DNA from: Hyphomicrobiales bacterium
GTDB taxonomy: Bacteria > Pseudomonadota > Alphaproteobacteria > Rhizobiales > Methyloligellaceae
Direction: 5' to 3'
DNA length: 40,165 nucleotides
NCBI GenBank assembly: GCA_021775555.1
Contig: JAJFHP010000066.1
Coordinates: forward strand, 1 to 40,165
The notes under the pieces were generated by a model. The model had not been told where the DNA came from. It saw only the letters and a list, made by a program, of their open reading frames with translations, and did not search any database. Position 1 is the first letter of the stretch; each line of letters starts with the position of its first letter. The position numbers and the translations under genes were made by a program. Of the stretch, positions 33,425 through 40,165 are shown piece by piece.

Positions 33425-34078
33425 ATGACAGTCATAAATAAATTTCTGAAAAGCGCCGTTATCGGAATAATCTCTGCAACGATCGGGATAACCGCTGTTG
33501 CTGAAAACTCCACCGCTCAAGGCCTCTTCAGCACCATTTTTAGCGGCATCGGGAGCGATCGACCCCCCAGCCGTACTATTGTGAAGTTAAAAACACCATA
33601 TCGCACCGGCTCGATTGTCGTCAGCATCGGCGACCGGCGGCTATACAAGATCCTGCCCGGAGAGAAGGCAATCTCATATCCAATCGCTATTCCTGATAAG
33701 GGTGCATTCTGGTCAGGCGTTGAACCTGTAACCCGCAAGGCAGTGAACCCGCGCTGGACGCCAACAGCTTCGATGCGCAAGGAAAACCCGGATCTGCCAC
33801 CCTTTGTCAAAGGCGGAGACCCGCGTAATCCACTCGGCGTGCGGGCACTTTATCTTGGGAGTACGCTGTACAGAATACATGGCACCGACGCGCCCCAACT
33901 AATCGGAAAATCCGTCTCGCGCGGCTGTATCCGAATGTATAATCAAGATGTTGTCGATTTGTATGATCGCACAACAGTCGGGACAAAGGTCATTGTAACA
34001 GGGAAGACCTTACTTGCCTCAGCAGCCGTGACCGTGAACACAGAGTTTGGTCCGGACGTCTTCACCTCTCTCAACTAG
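33425..34078 (+). CDS. L,D-transpeptidase (YkuD family)
   Basis: A 217-residue exported cell-wall enzyme. Signal peptide core about residues 11-25 (VIGIISATIGITAVA), then a YkuD domain with the catalytic signature HGTDAPQLIGKSVSRGCIRM, Cys168 being the nucleophile, in the SRGCIRM box. This family forms 3-3 cross-links in peptidoglycan or attaches proteins to it. An adjacent GTG at 33422 would add one residue. Complete; the region after the domain is a short C-terminal beta extension. Confidence 0.92.
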   Translation: MTVINKFLKSAVIGIISATIGITAVAENSTAQGLFSTIFSGIGSDRPPSRTIVKLKTPYRTGSIVVSIGDRRLYKILPGEKAISYPIAIPDKGAFWSGVEPVTRKAVNPRWTPTASMRKENPDLPPFVKGGDPRNPLGVRALYLGSTLYRIHGTDAPQLIGKSVSRGCIRMYNQDVVDLYDRTTVGTKVIVTGKTLLASAAVTVNTEFGPDVFTSLN

Positions 34079-34086
34079 AGCATCAT

Positions 34087-34122
34087 GCTGCGCATGGCTG
34101 GCGGTAGCCCGTCATGCGCAGC
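34087..34122. terminator. 10-bp perfect inverted repeat between convergent genes
   Basis: GCTGCGCATG at 34087-34096 and CATGCGCAGC at 34113-34122 pair perfectly, with a 16-base loop containing a further GCT/AGC pair. It lies between the L,D-transpeptidase (ends 34078) and proC (ends 34147). There is no T-run, but the strength and position suggest a shared transcript end or RNA-processing barrier. Confidence 0.5.
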
Positions 34123-34146
34123 TCCAATCAGAACGCCGCCGTGTGT

Positions 34147-34971
34147 TCAGGTAGAAAGTGCTCGTGACCGCTTCGAGGCAGCTTTTACCGCGCGTGTCAT
34201 CAGCTCTTGCAGCCCCCCATTGTCCATGAGGACTTCCAGCGCTGCCGCTGTCGTGCCGCCAGGCGACGTGACATTCTTGCGTAATTGCTCAGCACTCTCC
34301 TCCGAGCGGCGAAGCAACTCTCCCGCCCCACTGACAGTCTCGCGGGCAAGCTTGCGCGCAAGCGCCCTGTCTAGTCCGGCCTCGACACCCGCTTCCTCCA
34401 TGCACTGGGCCAGAAGGAAGACATAAGCCGGGCCGCTGCCAGACACCGCCGTCACCGGATCGAGAACCTCCTCATCCTGCGTCCAGGCAACCGCGCCTGC
34501 CGCGCGAAGAAGAACATCGCAGATGTCTTTTTGTGAGTCAGACACATTCGAATTGGCGCAAGCCACGGTGATGCCGCGCCCAATAGCCGCTGGCGTGTTG
34601 GGCATGGAGCGCACGATTGCCGTATCTCCCCCAAGATGGCGTTCCATGCTGGTGAGTGTCTGCCCTGCAGCGATAGAGAGAACCACGCTTGTTTTGCCGA
34701 GATGCCGTTTCAGCGGCGGCAAGACCTCGTCCATGACCTGCGGCTTTACCGCCAACACCATGACAGCTGGAGCATCAGGTAGCCCACTGGATTCAATGTC
34801 CAGGTGAATGCCCCTGTCTTTCACAAGCGCGGTGATATCCCCGGACGGTGCGGGATCAAGAATGTATATGGTGTCAGGTTCAAGGCCCAGATCAAGCCAG
34901 CCAGTGAGAAGCGCGCCGCCCATCTTGCCAGCGCCCACCAGGAGGAGGGGACCGCCAACATTGAGGGTCAT
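34147..34971 (-). CDS. proC: pyrroline-5-carboxylate reductase
   Basis: A 274-residue enzyme for the last step of proline synthesis (NADPH-dependent reduction). N-terminal Rossmann motif LLVGAGKMGGALLTGW; then MVLAVKPQVMDEVLPPL, VRSMPNTPAAIGRGIT, TAVSGSGPAYVFLLAQCM and the C-terminal block VTSPGGTTAAALEVLMDNG. All family signatures are intact. Its start overlaps the YbjN-like gene stop by four bases. Confidence 0.95.
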   Translation of the reverse strand: MTLNVGGPLLLVGAGKMGGALLTGWLDLGLEPDTIYILDPAPSGDITALVKDRGIHLDIESSGLPDAPAVMVLAVKPQVMDEVLPPLKRHLGKTSVVLSIAAGQTLTSMERHLGGDTAIVRSMPNTPAAIGRGITVACANSNVSDSQKDICDVLLRAAGAVAWTQDEEVLDPVTAVSGSGPAYVFLLAQCMEEAGVEAGLDRALARKLARETVSGAGELLRRSEESAEQLRKNVTSPGGTTAAALEVLMDNGGLQELMTRAVKAASKRSRALST

Positions 34972-35465
34972 GCCTGGCCTTCGGTTTCAAACATGGTGCT
35001 TGCGAGGGATTCTTCGGCCGTCTTGCCGGCCCAGATCACGAACTGGAACGCCTGGAAATAACGCTCGCACGCATCCAGTGCTGAATGCAGCAAGGCTTCG
35101 CACTGGGGCACGGTCGGGTCCGCGCCATTGAGCATCAGCCCGTGACGGAACAGCAGCAGGCTTTCGGTCCGCCACAAATCGAAATGGCCAATCCAGAGTT
35201 GTTCGTTGATGGTGGCCAACAGGCGGTACACCTCGGCAAGCCGCACATCGGTGACCTTCAGGTCGACAGCACAAGCCAAGTGCAGCGCCTCAAGATCATC
35301 GCGCCAGTTCAGAGAAATCTGATAGTCGCTCCAGGTCCCGGCCACGCACAGAGACAATTCATCTTCCGCGCTGCGCTCGAATGCCCAGTCATGGGTGGTG
35401 GCGATATTTTCGAGCAGATCGACCGGATGGCCCGAGCGTTCATAGTTCAATTCCATCGACGCCAT
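34968..35465 (-). CDS. YbjN-domain protein
   Basis: A 165-residue cytoplasmic protein of the YbjN family (a type III secretion chaperone-like fold). Visible features are an N-terminal strand with HPVDLLENIATTHDWAFERS, the central GTWSDYQISLNWRDD, and C-terminal helices (LATINEQLWIGHFDLW). E. coli YbjN affects motility and stress responses when overproduced; the mechanism is unknown. It is upstream of proC with a four-base overlap (ATGA), an order common in alphaproteobacteria. Confidence 0.88.
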   Translation of the reverse strand: MASMELNYERSGHPVDLLENIATTHDWAFERSAEDELSLCVAGTWSDYQISLNWRDDLEALHLACAVDLKVTDVRLAEVYRLLATINEQLWIGHFDLWRTESLLLFRHGLMLNGADPTVPQCEALLHSALDACERYFQAFQFVIWAGKTAEESLASTMFETEGQA

Positions 35466-35581
35466 GGCGTGCCTTTGCTCCGGCCTGGCGGGCGTGGGGT
35501 GTCCGCGTATACGAAATACGCGCGTGACTCCCCCCGAGTCCCACTAAATATTGCGGTTCTCCAGTAACGAACCACAACCCC

Positions 35582-35613
35582 TGCGACATAACCCTAGGGT
35601 TGATTGAGTCGCA
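35582..35613. promoter_or_regulatory. nested dyad between the YbjN-like and ubiK genes
   Basis: A perfect 12-bp palindrome AACCCTAGGGTT at 35590-35601 lies inside outer arms TGCGAC (35582-35587) and GTCGCA (35608-35613), also a perfect inverted repeat. The centres are offset by two bases. It sits about 120-150 bases upstream of the YbjN-like start and includes a GAGTC (GANTC) site. It may be an operator or origin-like protein site; the binder is unknown. Confidence 0.45.
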
Positions 35614-35738
35614 AGGAGCCAGACATACTTGTCCACGCCAATTTCCGACGCAGGCGCGGTTAGCCTGAGTGTGGCTTGAAAAAAAGGCCGGCACAGGGCG
35701 GAAATAAAGTCGAATTATGCTGTCAGTGAGACGTTTTT

Positions 35739-36035
35739 TTACTCGCCAGAGGAAAATTCATTGGCAGGCTTGCGTTCGCGGCCCAGAAGGGCAAGTTCCC
35801 CTTCGAGTTCCATGACACGCTGCTCAAGCTGCACATTCTCCTCGCGCGCTTTCAGCGCCATGGCCTTCATGGCATCAAATTCCTCGCGCTGGACAATGTC
35901 GAGGTCGCGCAGCACCTTTTCCGCCTGTCCGCGAATAAGCGTATCGATTTCACCCCGCACGCCTTTTGCAGCGCCCGTGGCGTCTGTCATCATCTTTGCC
36001 AGCTCATCAAAAAACCTGTTTGTGGTCTGGGTCAT
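35739..36035 (-). CDS. ubiK: UbiK-family accessory factor (BMFP domain)
   Basis: A 98-residue helical protein starting MTQTTNRFFDELAKMMTD, followed by an amphipathic helix and a coiled coil (FDAMKAMALKAREENVQLEQ, RVMELEGELALLG). This is the membrane-fusogenic BMFP/UbiK type; UbiK in E. coli supports ubiquinone synthesis under oxygen with UbiJ. The acidic, variable tail is usual. It is divergent from the RraA-like gene, with about 140 bases between them containing an 8-bp inverted repeat (CAATCGGA 36109-36116, TCCGATTG 36156-36163). Confidence 0.85.
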   Translation of the reverse strand: MTQTTNRFFDELAKMMTDATGAAKGVRGEIDTLIRGQAEKVLRDLDIVQREEFDAMKAMALKAREENVQLEQRVMELEGELALLGRERKPANEFSSGE

Positions 36036-36173
36036 CGGCGTTTGTACTCTCCTGAAGCTAAACTATCCTGAATATGATGCCGCACAGGCTTTCAATCAAG
36101 ACGTTGACCAATCGGACAGGATTGATTGATATCTGATAGCTTCCAACAACCATTTTCCGATTGTCCCAGATTC

Positions 36174-36845
36174 ATGCCCCCAAAAGGTTTTAAACGCCCT
36201 CCTACTGAGCTGATCAGGCGGCTTGCCTTCATTGCCACAAGCACGCTTGCCAATGCCCTGGACATGGCCGGCCTCCATAAACAGGTTATCGCCCATATCA
36301 AGGCAGCATCTCCTGGTTTCCGATTTGTCGGGCCGGCTGTCACCGTGAAGGAAAGCACAGGAGAATATGGCGACTATAGCTCAGACGATTTTGCCGTGGG
36401 CTCCATGATCGACGCATCCCAAAAAGGCGATGTCATCGTAGTTGATGCAGGAAGCGCGGAATGCTCCACATGGGGCGGCATGGCGTCTTTGGCCGCTAAA
36501 CTCAAAGGCGTTTCCGGACTTCTGGTCGATGGCGCCGTGCGCGATCTGGAAGAAATGATTGAATTCGACTTCCCGGTTTTCTCCCGCCATATGGTTCCGA
36601 CAACAGGTCGCCTGCGCCTCAAAGTCGAGGAAATAAACGTGCCTGTGATGATCGATGGCGTTGAGATTGCGCCTGGTGACATGATCTGCGCCGATGGCAC
36701 CGGCGTTGTGAGCCTCCCGGCAGATCGGATCGATGAGATTTTGGAAATTGCCGAGCGACTGTCCAGCGACGATGCCTTAGCGATGGAAGATTTGCAGGCC
36801 GGGCTTTCCTTCACCGAGGCCATGGCCAAATATAAGAGCATCTGA
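36174..36845 (+). CDS. RraA-like / HMG aldolase-family protein
   Basis: A 223-residue protein from ATG at 36174 (upstream TTG at 36126 is less likely and inside the inverted repeat region). Family blocks: STSTLANALDMAG-like N-terminus, GDVIVVDAGSAECSTWGGMA, and KLKGVSGLLVDGAVRDLEEM with the catalytic Arg-Asp (VRD). Members are either 4-hydroxy-4-methyl-2-oxoglutarate aldolases, with oxaloacetate decarboxylase side activity, or RraA RNase E regulators; the complete RD/G-rich site favours an enzyme. Its stop overlaps the start of the next gene by one base (TGATG), so the two are translationally coupled. Confidence 0.85.
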   Translation: MPPKGFKRPPTELIRRLAFIATSTLANALDMAGLHKQVIAHIKAASPGFRFVGPAVTVKESTGEYGDYSSDDFAVGSMIDASQKGDVIVVDAGSAECSTWGGMASLAAKLKGVSGLLVDGAVRDLEEMIEFDFPVFSRHMVPTTGRLRLKVEEINVPVMIDGVEIAPGDMICADGTGVVSLPADRIDEILEIAERLSSDDALAMEDLQAGLSFTEAMAKYKSI

Positions 36846-38449
36846 TGAACCGTCCCGCTCCCGCATCGCCCGTTCTGGCGACGCAAATTATGGACATGCT
36901 CAAAACCCGGGGCGTTAAACGGATATTCGGCATTCCCGGTGGCGGGTCGAGTCTGGCGCTGATGGAGGCAGCCGGCCGTGCGGGGATTGATTTCATTCTC
37001 ACGCGAACGGAAACAGCAGCCGCAATCATGGCGGCGGTGACGGGGGAGCTCACTGGCACACCGGGCGTCCTTCTCACTGGCATTGGCCCGGGCGCGGCAA
37101 GTGCCGTAAACGGCATCGCTTATGCCTTTCTGGAAAAGTCTCCGATCATTCTCATTACCGATGGTCCGGCGTCTTCACCTCATCAGGCTCTGGACCAGAA
37201 CGCGCTCTACAAACCCATTACCAAGTTGCAGGGGCAGTTGACCCCGGAGTGTGGCGCTGTCGATTTCGCCAACGCCATTCTTGCTGCGATGACGCCACCC
37301 TGGGGACCGGTACATCTTGACTTGACGGCTGGTGACGCTTCAGCCCCAGTCGTGATGCCTGGAAGCATGCCTGTTGCCGCTTCCCCTCCCGCACTTGATC
37401 CTGGATGCCTGGAGCAGGCAAAGGCACTGCTTGCCGAAAGTCAACGGCCCGTCATCCTCACCGGCCTGGAGGCACGACAGGGAGATGCCCCGCTTGCACT
37501 GCGGCTGTTGGCGAATGCATTGGGCTGCCCGGTCCTGCCAACATTCAAGGCAAGCGGTGTCATTCCAGCAACACACCTGGGTTTCGCCGGGCTGTTCACC
37601 GGCGCCATGGCTGAATCTGAACTTATTCATTCCGCCGATCTCATATTGCTGTTCGGGCTCGACCCGATCGAGATCATTCCAGGCCGTTGGCCATATGACA
37701 GCCCGGTGCTTGACCTATCCGTGGCGAACGCCACGCCCGCACCTTATGAACCCGCATGCCGTGTGACGGGCAGCCTTTCGCAGATCGCGGAAGTGCTTTC
37801 TCCCGCGCTAGGCCCAAGCGCCTGGACAGAAGGAGAGATCGAAATAGCGCGGCAAGGCATCGCGGAAAAATTTACGCTTTCCGGCAAGGGACACACGGCC
37901 CATACCGTCAGTGAAGCAGCCGCCCGTCTCGCCCCGCCCGGCACGCGGCTTACCATGGATGCAGGTGCGCATATGTTTGCGGCCCTTGCCTTCTGGCCTG
38001 CGAGCGAGCCTTTTGGCGTTCTCAAATCCAACGGCCTCTCGACCATGGGCTATGCATTGCCCGCAGCCATAGCCTCTTCACTGGCAGAACCGGACCGCCA
38101 TGTGATTGCCGTGACGGGAGACGGCGGGTTGATGATGTGCCTGGGTGAACTCGCCACCGCAATGGAGCATGGCTGCAACATCACTGTAATTGTCATTAAT
38201 GACGCCACCCTGTCGCTCATCGACATCAAGCAGCAGCGCCAGCAATATGAACCACGCGGTGTACATACTTCAGGGATCAATATTGCCGCCTGCGCCGAGG
38301 CGCTTGGATGCCGGGCCTGGCGGGTGGAGCCGGATGATGAACTCGATCCGGTGTTGAGCAAAGCCTTCGCGTGCAAAGGTCCGGTGCTCATCGATGTAAT
38401 CGCGAACCCTGAAGGCTATGGCGATCAGTTGGAATGCATACGCGGCTAG
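36845..38449 (+). CDS. TPP-dependent enzyme, acetolactate synthase/benzoylformate decarboxylase-like
   Basis: A 534-residue full-length TPP enzyme. PYR domain: RIFGIPGGGSSLALMEAAG, catalytic Glu56 in TRTETAAAIMAAV; middle domain (about 195-335); PP domain with GDGGLMMCLGELATAMEHG (GDG at 425-427) and VIVINDATLSLID. No obvious FAD-binding trait, so it may be a decarboxylase or carboligase rather than anabolic acetolactate synthase; no small subunit is adjacent. It is coupled to the RraA-like aldolase, which would deliver pyruvate or a 2-oxo acid. Reaction not predicted. Confidence 0.88.
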   Translation: MNRPAPASPVLATQIMDMLKTRGVKRIFGIPGGGSSLALMEAAGRAGIDFILTRTETAAAIMAAVTGELTGTPGVLLTGIGPGAASAVNGIAYAFLEKSPIILITDGPASSPHQALDQNALYKPITKLQGQLTPECGAVDFANAILAAMTPPWGPVHLDLTAGDASAPVVMPGSMPVAASPPALDPGCLEQAKALLAESQRPVILTGLEARQGDAPLALRLLANALGCPVLPTFKASGVIPATHLGFAGLFTGAMAESELIHSADLILLFGLDPIEIIPGRWPYDSPVLDLSVANATPAPYEPACRVTGSLSQIAEVLSPALGPSAWTEGEIEIARQGIAEKFTLSGKGHTAHTVSEAAARLAPPGTRLTMDAGAHMFAALAFWPASEPFGVLKSNGLSTMGYALPAAIASSLAEPDRHVIAVTGDGGLMMCLGELATAMEHGCNITVIVINDATLSLIDIKQQRQQYEPRGVHTSGINIAACAEALGCRAWRVEPDDELDPVLSKAFACKGPVLIDVIANPEGYGDQLECIRG

Positions 38450-38526
38450 GAACGGGGTTAGCTTGTTTATTCCTCATTGAGAAAATTTCAGCTTTCGGGT
38501 GAAGTGATATCGCGCTACCTAATTGC

Positions 38527-39216
38527 ATGCTGGCAACAAACCTTCGCGAAACAGATCTCTATGTGCCGATCAAGCAATTTCTTGAGGGGCAAGGCTATAG
38601 TGTGAAAAGCGAAATAGGGTCTGCGGATGTTGTCGCTGTTCGCGATGACGCAGAGCCGGTCATCGTGGAACTCAAAACAGGGTTTTCGCTTTCACTGTTT
38701 CATCAGGCGATTGATCGGCAGAGTTTAACCGATGCAGTCTACATTGCAGTGCCTCGTGTCACCGGGAGGCCCTTTTCCAAATCAATGCGAAACAATAAGG
38801 CGCTTTGCCGCCGCCTGGGATTGGGCTTGATTACGGTAAGACTGAAAGATGGGCATGTCGAAGTTCAAACTGATCCAGCGCCCTACAAGCCCCGTCAATC
38901 AAAGCCGAAAAAGGCAAGACTTCTTCGAGAATTCGCCAAGCGCGTCGGGGACCCGAATACAGGCGGTGCAACACGGCGAGGGCTGATGACCGCTTACAGG
39001 CAGGACGCCTTGCGGTGCGTAAAAACACTGTATGAAAACGGCCCAGCCAAAGGCTCACAGGTTGCCAAAAAAACCAATGTAGAAAAGGCAACTCGTCTCA
39101 TGGCGGACAATCATTATGGATGGTTTGAACGCGTAAAGTTCGGGGTTTATACGCTGAGTCCAAAAGGGCTTGATGCTGTGAGTGAATATTCAAGTGAAAT
39201 AAAAAATATTGTCTGA
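38527..39216 (+). CDS. DUF2161-family PD-(D/E)XK-type protein
   Basis: A 229-residue protein. The nuclease-like core is visible: SEIGSADVVAVRDDAEPVIV with Asp34, then ELK (Glu48, Lys50), the PD-(D/E)xK pattern. After it comes QAIDRQSLTDAVYIAVPR and a C-terminal winged-helix-like region (KKTNVEKATRLMADNHYGWF). The family is predicted to be a phosphodiesterase of unknown substrate, found mainly in Rhodobacterales and Hyphomicrobiales. It is a single gene between the TPP enzyme and lgt. Base use is a little richer in A+T than the flanks. Confidence 0.85.
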   Translation: MLATNLRETDLYVPIKQFLEGQGYSVKSEIGSADVVAVRDDAEPVIVELKTGFSLSLFHQAIDRQSLTDAVYIAVPRVTGRPFSKSMRNNKALCRRLGLGLITVRLKDGHVEVQTDPAPYKPRQSKPKKARLLREFAKRVGDPNTGGATRRGLMTAYRQDALRCVKTLYENGPAKGSQVAKKTNVEKATRLMADNHYGWFERVKFGVYTLSPKGLDAVSEYSSEIKNIV

Positions 39217-39343
39217 CATTGAAACTTGAATGAATCCAGACAGACCACCTCACATCAGTGTTGCTTGACACAAGGGAAGTCCTTGAGGATGGTCCACTCG
39301 CCTCATAACCAGCTACCCAAACGTCACGGAAAAGAAAACATCC

Positions 39344-40165
39344 ATGCCCCTTTTCGCCATACCCTTTCCCGCCTTGGACCCAGTCGCGTTCGAGATTGGT
39401 CCGGTGACCGTACACTGGTACGGGCTGGCCTATATGTTCGGTCTGCTCGGCGGCTGGCTGTATGCCCGATACCTGTTCGCCAACCAGGCGCTGTGGAAGG
39501 GTAAATCGCCCGCAGGCAAGGAAGTCGCCGATGACCTGCTGCTGTGGACCACTCTTGGCGTCGTTCTGGGCGGGCGTTTGGGATATGTGCTGTTTTACGA
39601 ACCAGCCTATTTTTTTGCGAACCCGATGGACATCCCGAAATTGTGGAACGGCGGCATGTCCTTCCATGGAGGCCTCGCCGGTGTGTGCCTCGCGGTTTAC
39701 CTGTTCGCCCGCGCCCGAAAAATCCTGATGCTCAACCTTGCCGATGTCTGCTGCGCAGCCGCGCCCTTCGGCCTGTTCTTCGGCAGGCTGGCGAATTTCG
39801 TCAATGGCGAGTTGTGGGGCAATGTCTCCAACGCGCCCTGGGCCATGGTCTTCCCAGGCGGCGGGCCGCTTGCCCGCCACCCGAGCCAGCTGTATGAGGC
39901 GGCGATGGAGGGCCTTATACTGTTTCTCGTGATCCTCTTTTTCACCCATGTGAAGAAGGTGCTCACCCTGCCGGGATATGCCTCGGGGCTATTTTTCGCC
40001 GGCTATGCCCTGGCGAGAATCACGGGTGAATTCTTCCGCGAGCCACATCCAGACCATCCGCTCAATATTGGCTGGTTCACCGCCGGCATCGCCTATTCCC
40101 TACCCATGATCGCCATCGGCGCCTTTGTCATCTGGCGCGCACGCAAGAACGCGGCGGCCGCCTGA
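39344..40165 (+). CDS. lgt: prolipoprotein diacylglyceryl transferase
   Basis: A 273-residue, seven-helix inner-membrane enzyme that attaches diacylglycerol to the lipobox Cys of prolipoproteins, such as the PDZ lipoprotein at 21223. The signature GRLANFVNGELWG is at residues 147-159; other blocks are HWYGLAYMFGLLGGWLYARY, FHGGLAG, and ARITGEFFREPH. The gene ends with TGA exactly at the last base of the window, so it is complete. In related genomes ubiK lies near lgt. Confidence 0.95.
   Translation: MPLFAIPFPALDPVAFEIGPVTVHWYGLAYMFGLLGGWLYARYLFANQALWKGKSPAGKEVADDLLLWTTLGVVLGGRLGYVLFYEPAYFFANPMDIPKLWNGGMSFHGGLAGVCLAVYLFARARKILMLNLADVCCAAAPFGLFFGRLANFVNGELWGNVSNAPWAMVFPGGGPLARHPSQLYEAAMEGLILFLVILFFTHVKKVLTLPGYASGLFFAGYALARITGEFFREPHPDHPLNIGWFTAGIAYSLPMIAIGAFVIWRARKNAAAA

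Noticed and set aside
35680-35695. T-run next to a GCCGGC palindrome downstream of ubiK as a rho-independent terminator
   Set aside because: The palindrome has no loop and cannot form a proper hairpin before the T-run; evidence is insufficient.
39265-39270. A TTGACA -35-like hexamer upstream of lgt
   Set aside because: No acceptable -10 hexamer lies 16-18 bases downstream, so I do not call a promoter.
39098-39949. A 283-codon minus-strand open frame across DUF2161 and lgt
   Set aside because: Antisense to lgt and the DUF2161 gene; low-complexity translation without motifs.
1-40165. tRNA, rRNA, CRISPR arrays, insertion sequences and prophage genes
   Set aside because: I looked for TPsiC-like arms, regularly spaced repeats, transposase or integrase motifs and phage structural proteins and found none that hold up by eye. 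A covariance-model scan could still find a small RNA.

Overview
This window looks like a chromosomal segment of an alphaproteobacterium, probably close to the Hyphomicrobiales/Parvibaculum-type lineages. The evidence is the content: a BA14K-like secreted protein, a PetP/PetR-like MarR and response-regulator pair next to ilvE, the folM-like/folB/uvrC/pgsA/moaD/moaE run, a UbiK-type factor near lgt, a DUF2161 nuclease-fold protein and a long UvrB. This placement comes from gene families, not from a phylogenetic marker. I see no rRNA, tRNA, CRISPR array, insertion sequence or prophage.

Layout. 1-700: start of a gene leaving the window on the minus strand and a small secreted protein. 875-3301: uvrB. 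3302-5412: a region holding an unrecognised 612-residue membrane-anchored protein and ending in a 70-bp degenerate second copy of the uvrB 3' end, followed by palindromic intergenic elements. 5548-10443: mostly small envelope or stress genes (Cys-rich secreted peptide, DUF6665-like protein, glycine-zipper protein, RlpA-like, MAPEG, BA14K, metallo-beta-lactamase-fold hydrolase, thioredoxin-like, cold-shock protein, YjfB-like). 10468-13008 (minus strand): a wHTH-like small protein, then two TPP-enzyme subunits related to sulfopyruvate decarboxylase ComD/ComE, then a formyltransferase resembling the hydrolase domain of 10-formyl-THF dehydrogenase. 13251-17888: M20 peptidase, GST, RNase T2 with an altered active-site motif, DUF1176-like protein, Ca2+/cation antiporter.

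17939-23190 is a housekeeping run: pteridine-reductase-like SDR, folB, uvrC, a PDZ lipoprotein coupled to a tiny SHOCT ORF, pgsA, moaD, moaE. 23202-26935: ilvE divergent from a MarR/response regulator/histidine kinase operon. 27001-30168: MarR-controlled EmrAB-type efflux operon. 30204-32709 (minus): DUF1508 protein, then csaA, denD-like and SDR genes in one tight operon. 32863-35465: secreted protein, L,D-transpeptidase, and proC with a YbjN-like gene. 35739-40165: ubiK, an RraA-like aldolase overlapping a TPP enzyme, DUF2161 protein, lgt.

The most unusual items are the duplicated uvrB tail flanking an unrecognised gene, the ComDE-like/formyltransferase operon, the RraA/TPP-enzyme pair between ubiK and lgt, the PDZ lipoprotein/SHOCT split gene, and an RNase T2 with Gln where the family has its catalytic Glu. 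No function is proven here; all assignments rest on reading motifs by eye.
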